Source: Notospermus geniculatus
Taxonomy: Eukaryota; Nemertea; Pilidiophora; Heteronemertea; Lineidae
DNA: 64,000 bases
NCBI GenBank assembly: GCA_002633025.1
Contig: NMRB01000673.1
Coordinates: forward strand, 83,895 to 147,894
Direction: 5' to 3'
Part shown: positions 52,101 through 61,100 of the stretch, in pieces
Numbering within the stretch: position 1 is the first letter of the stretch
How the letters are laid out: each line of letters opens with the position of its first letter
Made by a program: the position numbers and the translations under genes
The notes under the pieces: generated by a model
Told to the model about the DNA's origin: nothing
Database searches by the model: none
What the model saw: the letters and a program-made list of their open reading frames with translations, nothing else

Positions 52101-55100
52101 ATCTTCCAAGGAAGCATTTGTCACAAACGAGTCAACAAAAACTAAAAAAACTAAAAATTTGTTCAGTCGCTGCTGTGGTCGCAAGGCCGGTCGCCTAGAA
52201 AATCGCTCGAAAAATCGCTCGTGTGCGCCATGCTTTAGATAATCCTGATGTATTCAGTGGTTCTCTGCGCTTGCTCTCTGGGCGGCGAGGTAGGGAGCAA
52301 GCGCCAAGAACCACTGATTACCTCAGGATGATATTGGTAATATGCCTGACATCAAACCTTTGTCAGATAACGAAAAAAAAAACTTTTTAAACAAGTAATC
52401 GCCATCAAGGTTTCGCTAGAAGCTGAAACCAGAGCTACGTTTTAAGAACAATTAGCTGATAACCAGGCTCATTGTTAGAAGCTGAGAGAGTGAATTCCTT
52501 GGAAGTACCTCTCTGCCTTTTGCCTATACATCACCAATCATGTCCACTTAACTCTTGTCTATTTCATATCATGTTAATTTCAGGAGTGAAAAAGACAAAA
52601 AATGGACAACCATTGCTACTGATTTAAAAGACACATCTTCCAAGGCAAAAGATCTCGACCCAAGTTTGGCTTATTCATTCCGAGTTATTGCCAAAAATGA
52701 ATATGGTGCTAGTGAACCGACCAAAGAAGCAAAAGCTGATGCTAGACTAAAGAAAGGTAAGCCTATTTCTACTATTACCACAGTGTAGGTTGCACATCAG
52801 TAGTTATAACTGTAATGCATATGCATGCCCAACGGTAGTAAAGGCCATTGGCAATCAGTGGGGAAGTGGTCAAGTAAAAGATTCAAGATTTTTTAACCGT
52901 TTTTTTTCCTGTCTCGTGTTTTTCTTTTTGCCTTTTTATTTGACTGAAAATACTCTAAATCCAATGAACAAAATTTCTTGGGGTGACATTTCGCTCTACC
53001 ACCCTCTACTCTGCGCACAATTTTTATATTGCGCTAATTATGCTGCTTTCTCCCGTGGATAGGGCTGTTAATCACTGGTTGTTGTGTATCCGCCATCATG
53101 TGTGTTTATATGCCAATACACGGCTGCTGAAGCCTGGGGGAATGAGGCTGAGTGCCACCGTGAAGTCACCTTTTGAACGCTGTCGCCGCCAGGCTTGTTT
53201 AGATTTTGTATCATGTTATTTTATTCGCAGTTGCGCCAGTGATCTCAAACGAAGAGCCAAAGGTAACTGATCTCAACACCCTATCCCCGACCCTCACTTG
53301 GTCTCCAGCCAAACCTGATGAAGGGTCAATACCTGCTCCAGTGACATACAGAATAGAAGCAAAAGAAGGAGATTCAGGTGACTGGAAGGTTTTGACAAAG
53401 GACCTGAAAGATTCGAAGTACAAGTTGAAAGATCTCAAACCAGATGCAGAATATCAAGTACGTGTGGTGGCTGAGAATGAGTATGGCTCTAGTCAACCCA
53501 CAGACACTTTGAAGATACAGAAACGTGCTGGTATGTTAAAGTTTTGTCAAATATCTTTAATATTTTACAATACTCTGTCCTAAATCATTATTTGGTCAGC
53601 AAATATCGATGGACCACATTCATACAAAAGTACAGCCTTTCAATTGATTTTACCAACCATCTATCCATTAATGACGAGTGGGGACACTGCCCTTCCATTG
53701 TAAATAGCCGCAATGACAAGTGGGGACACTGTCCTTTATCCTGAATAAGGCATACTGCCCTTTGCCATAAAGAGCTGCAATGACAAGTGGGGACACTGTA
53801 CTTTACCATAAATAGCTGCAATAACAAGTGGGGACACCGCCCTGCCTCATAAGCAGCGGCAATAACAAGTGGGGGCACTGTCCTTTATCATGAATAGCCG
53901 AAATAACAAGTGGGGACACTACCCTTACATACATAACCGAAATGACAAGTGGGGATACAGTCTTACAATGTACCTATGCATGGATGAATATTTTAATCTC
54001 TCTCTCCGCTCATCTGTTAGCCTCTCTCTCGCTTCTATTTCCCAGGGCCACCCATCATCCCTTCAGATGTGCCAACCCTTTCTGACCTAGATAAAAACAA
54101 ACCTACACTAAAATGGTCTCCAGCCAAGACAAAAGAGGGCACCATCGATTCTCCAATCACGTACACAATTCAAGCTAAAGAAAAGGGAACAGATAAATGG
54201 ACAGTTTTAGCAAAGGACCAAAAGGACACAAAATACACTTTGAAAGACATCAGCCCAGAGAAGGCTTACGAAGTAAGAGTGATAGCAAAGAATAAGTTTG
54301 GAGAAAGTGAACCAACTAAGCCGGCTGTGATTGTTGAAAGAGCAGGTAGGTTTGGCCTTCATAACGTTGTACATTTCATATTAGATGTTAATGAGGCAAC
54401 CAAGGACTGTTACTTGAATGCAGCTACCAACTGGCTACCCTATGTAACATGTCCTAACATGCCTAATGGGGATCCTAGCTCGACAGAGGGCAGCACACGG
54501 AAACCCGGTCCTAATACAATGGACGCCGCCTTTTGTGTGGGAAATTGATCAGGACCGGGATGTCAGGTTCATCTCAATAGTTTTAACCACTAGTGACACC
54601 TATTGAAAAAGTCGGCTATCGTCCCCATTTGACAGACTCTCTTCTATATGGGGAACATAACGTAGAATTAAAACATAGCCATTAAAAAATATAATGATGA
54701 GGGGTCTGATAAGCGTTACGGATTACCTGAAGTGTTGTCATTGGGTAGGCCTACATGTATTTGGGAGATCTAGCCAGTGTATGCAATTCCATGCATACCG
54801 TATGTAAAAAAAGTGCATGTGCAAGGTGTGCTGTAGTCGTTTGGGCGTGGTTTTTATAGTCATTAGATTAGAGATATTTAAGTCTTTGCCGCCGGTAACA
54901 AACCGAGGACACATTATTCGACTTAATCATTGATGACATGAAAACAACTCCCTTCAATGGTAAAGGGCATGTCGACTGAAAACGGAGTTTAAGAGATCAC
55001 ACGCTAACGATAACACTTACGTTAACGCTATTTCGTGCATGTATTTCATGTACAAAAAATATCGTTAACGTATCAAGCGTTATCATTAGCGTGTGATCTC

Positions 55101-58100
55101 TTAAACTCTGTATTATCAGTGGGGGCATGGTCAGTTAAGGTAAAACTCTGTGGTGCATTGTCGCCTACAGTATTGTGTAGAGTACAGCTCCTGCTTCAAT
55201 TAACCATGGGCCCACTGATTCGTAATGGAGATATTGCCTTTTACCATTGGACGTCAGGGCCCATATTCATAAACATACTTAAGTCAAAGTGTGGTGCTTA
55301 TCTTTTGTGTTGAACAAAGGATAAGTGCCACACTTAGACTTAAGTAGTTTTATGAATACGGGGCCAGGACCGGTATTCATAAAAATTCTTATCTTAAGAC
55401 CTCTTAAGTCAAGTGTAGTCCACTAACCTAGGCGAGGCACTTAAGTTTAAGACTGCCTTGGCGGTGTCTCTAATATAAGGTGATTTGAGTGGTCCACACA
55501 ACTTAAGGAGCATATTGAATTCCACTTGTTCGGACCACCTTACTTAAGAGTATATATCTTCGGTCTGCTTTGACTTAAGTAGTTTTATGAATACCGGTCC
55601 TGAGCTGTAGAATCGATAAAAGCATGGTTGATGCATATTTTTTGTGCATTCTTGTTTCTACTATAGATGCATGCTTACTTAGTACATTTCCCTTTTCTCT
55701 CTGACCTTTGGGCTTCAGGTCCTCCTGTCATGCCTTTAGATGCCCCAAAACTCTCTGGTCTTGAAAAGAGCAAGCCCAAAGTTTCTTGGTCTGCTGCTGT
55801 CACACAAGAAGGGCAAATTAACGTGCCTTTGACGTACACTGTGGAAACACAGGAAGTCGGAACTGAAAAATGGACAGTCTTGGCCAAGGATGTGAAAGAC
55901 ACGAATCTTGTTCTAAAAGGATTGAAACCAAATAAACCTTATGATATAAGAGTTCATGCAGTGAATGAATATGGTAAAAGTGATGTTACGAAACCTGTAA
56001 GAATTGGTGAGGAAGAGAAGAAGGAAGATGAAAAAGTAAAGAAGGAAGATGAAGAGGTAAAGAAGGAAGAAGAAAAGATAAAGAAGAAAGATGAGAAGGT
56101 AAAGAAGGAAGAAGAAAAGATAAAGAAGGAAGATGACAAGGTAAAGAAGGAAGAAGATAAAGCAAAGAAGGAAGATGACAAGGTAAAGAAGGAAGAAGAG
56201 AAGGTAAAGAAGGAAGAAGAGAAGGTTAAGAAGGAAGAAGAGAAGGTAAAGAAGGAAGAAGAAAAGACTAAGAAGGAAGAAGAAAAGTTAAAGAAGGAAG
56301 AAAAGAAGGTAAAGAAGAAAGACGAGAAGGAAAAGAAGGAAGAAGAAAAGATTAAGAAGGAAGAAGAAAAGAAAAAGAAGGAAGATGAGAAGGTAAAGAA
56401 GGAAGAAGAGAAAGTAAAGAAGGAAGATGAGAAGGTCAAGAAGGAAGAAGAAAAGATTAAGAAGGAAGAAGAAAAGAAAAAGAAGGAAGATGAGAAGGTA
56501 AAGAAGGAAGATGAGAAGGTAAAGAAGGAAGATGAGAAGGTAAAGAAGGATGTTGAAAAAGTAAAGAAGGAAGATGAAAAAGGAAAGAAACTGGATAAAA
56601 AACCGAAGGAGGAAGATAGGAAGCTCAAGAAGGACGATGGAAAAGCTGATCAAGAGGATGCAAAGAAGGTGGCTGAAGTAAAGAAAGAAGATACTATTGA
56701 AAGCAGTGCAGAGGTTAAGGTTGAAGAAGGTGAGTTGTCGACGATGCTTAAAATGATACTTGGTGAATCGATCTTTTCCCGTCTGATAAGAAGGGTAGAT
56801 CACCATTATTACACTGCAGTTGGCGAAAACTATGGAATCTACAGCAATTTTTTTATCTCACGGTTGTTTCCTGTCTTTAGCATTAATGTACATGTACTTA
56901 GTTTTCATGGGAATGATCGTCTGTTGCATCGTCTACTTCACATGTATATTCTAACTTGCATGAAAGTCAGTAGGAGATTCCAGCCTTTGGTTTTCTTCTA
57001 ATATCTTCAAATACCTAGTCATGTGGTTGTTCGTTGTAGTCAGTATTAAATGTTGTACGCAGATACATTAGGTGATTCAAAAACCTACCTCCTATTTTTA
57101 AAGCCCCACAGTATTGAATTTTACGATATTTTCAAAATGTTAGGAGAGAGCACAAAGAGGTCTCATAGCCTTGTGAAGGTCCCCAAAATGCTTGTCTGAT
57201 ACGTACTTCAGAGAATCAAGGCCTAGTTTTCAACACACATTAGCACTGATTAGAAAAAACGACAGGGAGAGCTCTAATGTATTCAGGTGGAGCGCAGTAC
57301 ATTTTACACTACGGCTGACGTCGTGCACTCACGTCAAGAATCGCGGCGATGATTTGCGTTTTTCAAATTCAATACAGTGGGGCTTTAAGTTGGCAGCCTA
57401 CAAATTTTTGAAGCTACCTGTAATGCAAATTGTATGAGAATTTGTGAGCCGCTCCAGCAAAAGCAGACGCTTGTCGCAAGTCATCATTATTGGTCATCAG
57501 TTTACTCAACTATCACTGCTGTCCACTACTATTGTAAACCCGCCCCAATGTACATTTCAGCTGTTGGTGCTGCAAGGCCGTTAACCCTTTCCTTGGGTTG
57601 CGACAAGCGTCTGCTTTTGCTGGAGTGGCTCACATTTATCAGAAAATGGAAGCATGCACACAAGCAACTACGTTATCGGCAAGAGATGCAAAAGTTTTCA
57701 GTCAAAAAACAGCTTCTGAAAGTTTTACCATGGAATAATTTTATTTCAAAAAGCAAATGTCCAAAGAGAGGCATTTAAGAGTTTATGAGTTCATTTAGTT
57801 TTAGGGTCGCGTTTTTGAATCATCCACAGATGCATGATAATGATATAGGTGTTTAGAGAAACTGTAGCATCTCACTATTCCACATCTGTCTCCTAACTAT
57901 CACCCTTCCATCCATCGTCTCAGGTCCCCCTGTCCTGCCTCTAGATGCCCCCAAACTTACCAACCTGGAGAAGGAGTCACCTAATGTTTCATGGCCTGCG
58001 GCAAGGGCAAAAGAAGGGACTGTAGAGACCCCTGTCACTTACATCGTCGAGTTAAAGGAAAGGGGAAAAGATTGGCAAACGGTTGCAAAAGATATCAAAG

Positions 58101-61100
58101 ATACTGGGCACACTTTGAAACGATTAAAACCAGATATGTCATATGAAGTTAGAATCGTAGCGAAAAATAAATACGGGTCAAGCGAACCGACAAAATCTGC
58201 TAAAATAGCAAAAAAGACAGGTGAGTCAATTTCCTGGGGCAAAATGTAACGGTAATTAAAAATTATTAAAATGATTATTTAAAAAAATATTGGAAAAAAA
58301 TATTGTAATAAAAATGCCAGAAATTACATGTAGGCGTATTATTTTGAAAAGAATATGAAATATGAATAGGCGTATTATTTTAGTGCTGAAATATTGGCTG
58401 GTATTCATAAAAGTTAGCGAATGCTTCTACTTAAGATTTTCACAACAATTTCCAATGTAAATGTACTAAAAAACTAGAAGTAAAAGCATTTGCTAGCTTT
58501 TATGAATACCAGCCATTATATCGAAATCACTTTATCAAATGGGCTCAGGAATTTGTTACATGAACCAACCTTAGGGGTTTAAGAACCAAAACTACATGTA
58601 CGCCATGAAATTGTGGACTGTTAAATCTCCAAGTGGCCCTCACGAAATACATACAGCCGGACTTCTCCTTAATGGACATCTTTGTGATTGACAAGATACA
58701 GAATAGCACAAAATTGACACACAAAATGATAATAAGCAAGAAGTCAATCTCCAGAATTCGCAAATTTTCGACCCCAACCGGGGTCTTTTTCAAGTGGAAC
58801 TTTACAATCTGAAACTCTAGAAACGACTGAGCTGACATTCGGGTTTCAGCTCAGTCGTTTCTAGAGTTTCAGATTGTAAAGTTCCACTTGAAAAAGACCC
58901 CGGTTGGGATCGAAAATTTGTGAATTCTGGAGTTTGTGATTGACAGATGCTGTCCTTAATTGAGAGGTGTTCAGTAAGTCAAAGGTCAAAATGCATAGAA
59001 ATGAAAATGTTGGAGTTCGTTCTGTTGTCCTCAGTGTAATAAAGAGGCTCCTCCAGGCAGAGGTGTCGAACTGAAGCCAATTCATACTTCCTCAGTTCAT
59101 ACTTTGTTTGGAACCAGTGTGGCGGGTATTAACAAAGCATTTTCCGTTCCACATACTGGTCGGCGAGGAAGTATGAATTTATCCTTAGGGACATTCTACT
59201 GCACTTCGTAACGTTCATATTGCAGCCCCTCCAGTTCTCCCCGGCGAAAATCCCAAAATCTCTGACCTAGATCACGATTCCTTGACACTGACTTGGAAGG
59301 AAGCCACGACGCAGGATTACGCTATACCTTCAAAAATATCGTACATCGTAGAAGAGAAAGTTGGTGCCAAAGGAGACTGGACCGAGATTGGCAAAAATCT
59401 GCAGAAACCAACGTATAGGGTCAAAGGCCTTCATCCAGAGGAGGACTGCGCCTACAGGATCATTGCAAAGAATGAATTTGGAAAAAGTGATCCGACAAAG
59501 CATATCATTCTTCCTAAACAAACAGGTTTGTAGAATGTTTGGCAGCGGTGTATAATATCATGAAATTGCTGATCGCTCCAAGTGATAAAGTACAGAAAGT
59601 GGTTTTCATTTTATTCGAAAATAGCAAATTAAACAAATTTTTTCGCATCATGATTCTTCTGCCAAATTTGAAATTAAATATGCAGAAAAAGGCTAAAAGT
59701 ACTTCAAGTGGGTATTCGTCAGAAAGTTCTCACTGAGGGCTTCCCAATGAATACTTATGTGCCAGAGTTTCTGTAAGATTTTAGGACTTGGTTGGTTTCA
59801 CACTTTTTTATTCTCATGAAATTGCTTTTGCCAATGGAAGGGTCAACCACTGGGTTTCCTTGTGTTTCAGACGAGGTTGACTCTAAAGCACCGCCGCCAG
59901 ATCTTCCTCCTATCGACCCGAAGGTGAAGAAAATTGGTGATGACGAGGTGGAATTGACGTGGGATGCCCCACGTGACGCGGATGGGAAGAAATTCTTTAC
60001 CCCTCTCATTTATGATGTCGATTTCAAGTACGTGCATAAGAAAACAACGTACTGCATTCAGTCTTAAAGATAATGTATCATGACTTTATTGTTCACATTC
60101 AATACATGTATTTGTAAACATGTTATTTTGGACTTTTGGGGACATGCCAACCCACCAAATTGAATATTTTTGGTATTAAAAGAATTTCTAGATGGGCATG
60201 CCACAAACAAATTACTCATAAGACAAAGACTGGACACAAACAAACAACATACAAATGTATAAATCATCACTCTGTAATTTATTTAATTTCTGTATGTCAG
60301 GGCCTGATAATGCCTCGGCCTAGGCCCTGACACCTTTATATATTGTATTTAATTTTGCTTCATTAATAATAATCTAATCTAACCTCAATGTATAAATAAA
60401 CAAAGATTTTCGTAACCCGCGAAAATATTCTTGATACATTATCTTTAATTCTAGTTCATACTTACCATAACACCATTAGGTAACTGCGACATGAATTATT
60501 TACCACTGACCTCTGTGCACATTTCCAAGCTTGGCACTTTGCCCATGTTGAAGTTAGGGTGAATCATACTTTACATTTGCACATTTCCAAGCTTGGCACT
60601 TTGCCCATGTTCAAGTTAGGGTGAATCATACTTTAGATGTAGGGGAACACCTCTCTGGCCACACATCATAAATTGTGTGATTTTCTTCTTTACAGAGAAG
60701 AAGAGGTCGATGAGTGGAAGCCGTTGGTCAGGGGCGTGGCAGACACGTCATATCGAGCGACAGAACTGGAACCAAAGAAATCGTACGAGTTCAGAGTTGT
60801 GCCACAAGTCTTTCAGGGATTCGGCGATCCGTGGGCTGAGATCATTGTCCCGAAACGCCATGGTAAGTATATTTGTTGTTAAACCCTTTTTGAGAGTCTT
60901 CCAAGAGTATGACGACCTGCACATCGATGAAACCAAGCACAGTGCATGCACCGTATATTTTGAAAGGGGTTTATTGTGCAATCAAAAATTGACTGCAGTG
61001 TATTTTCCAGCCATCTGTCAATGCTCATCAGCAAGCCTGCCCCCCCCCCACGCCCGTGCTCTTCGAAATACTGCGGAAGCAAAATCATGCGTCCTGATCA

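Noticed and set aside
55954-56806. Minus-strand frames rich in Phe, Ser and Leu opposite the Lys/Glu repeat.
   Set aside because: Antisense shadow of the coding heptad repeat. The plus-strand frame has matching Fn3 sequence and splice sites.
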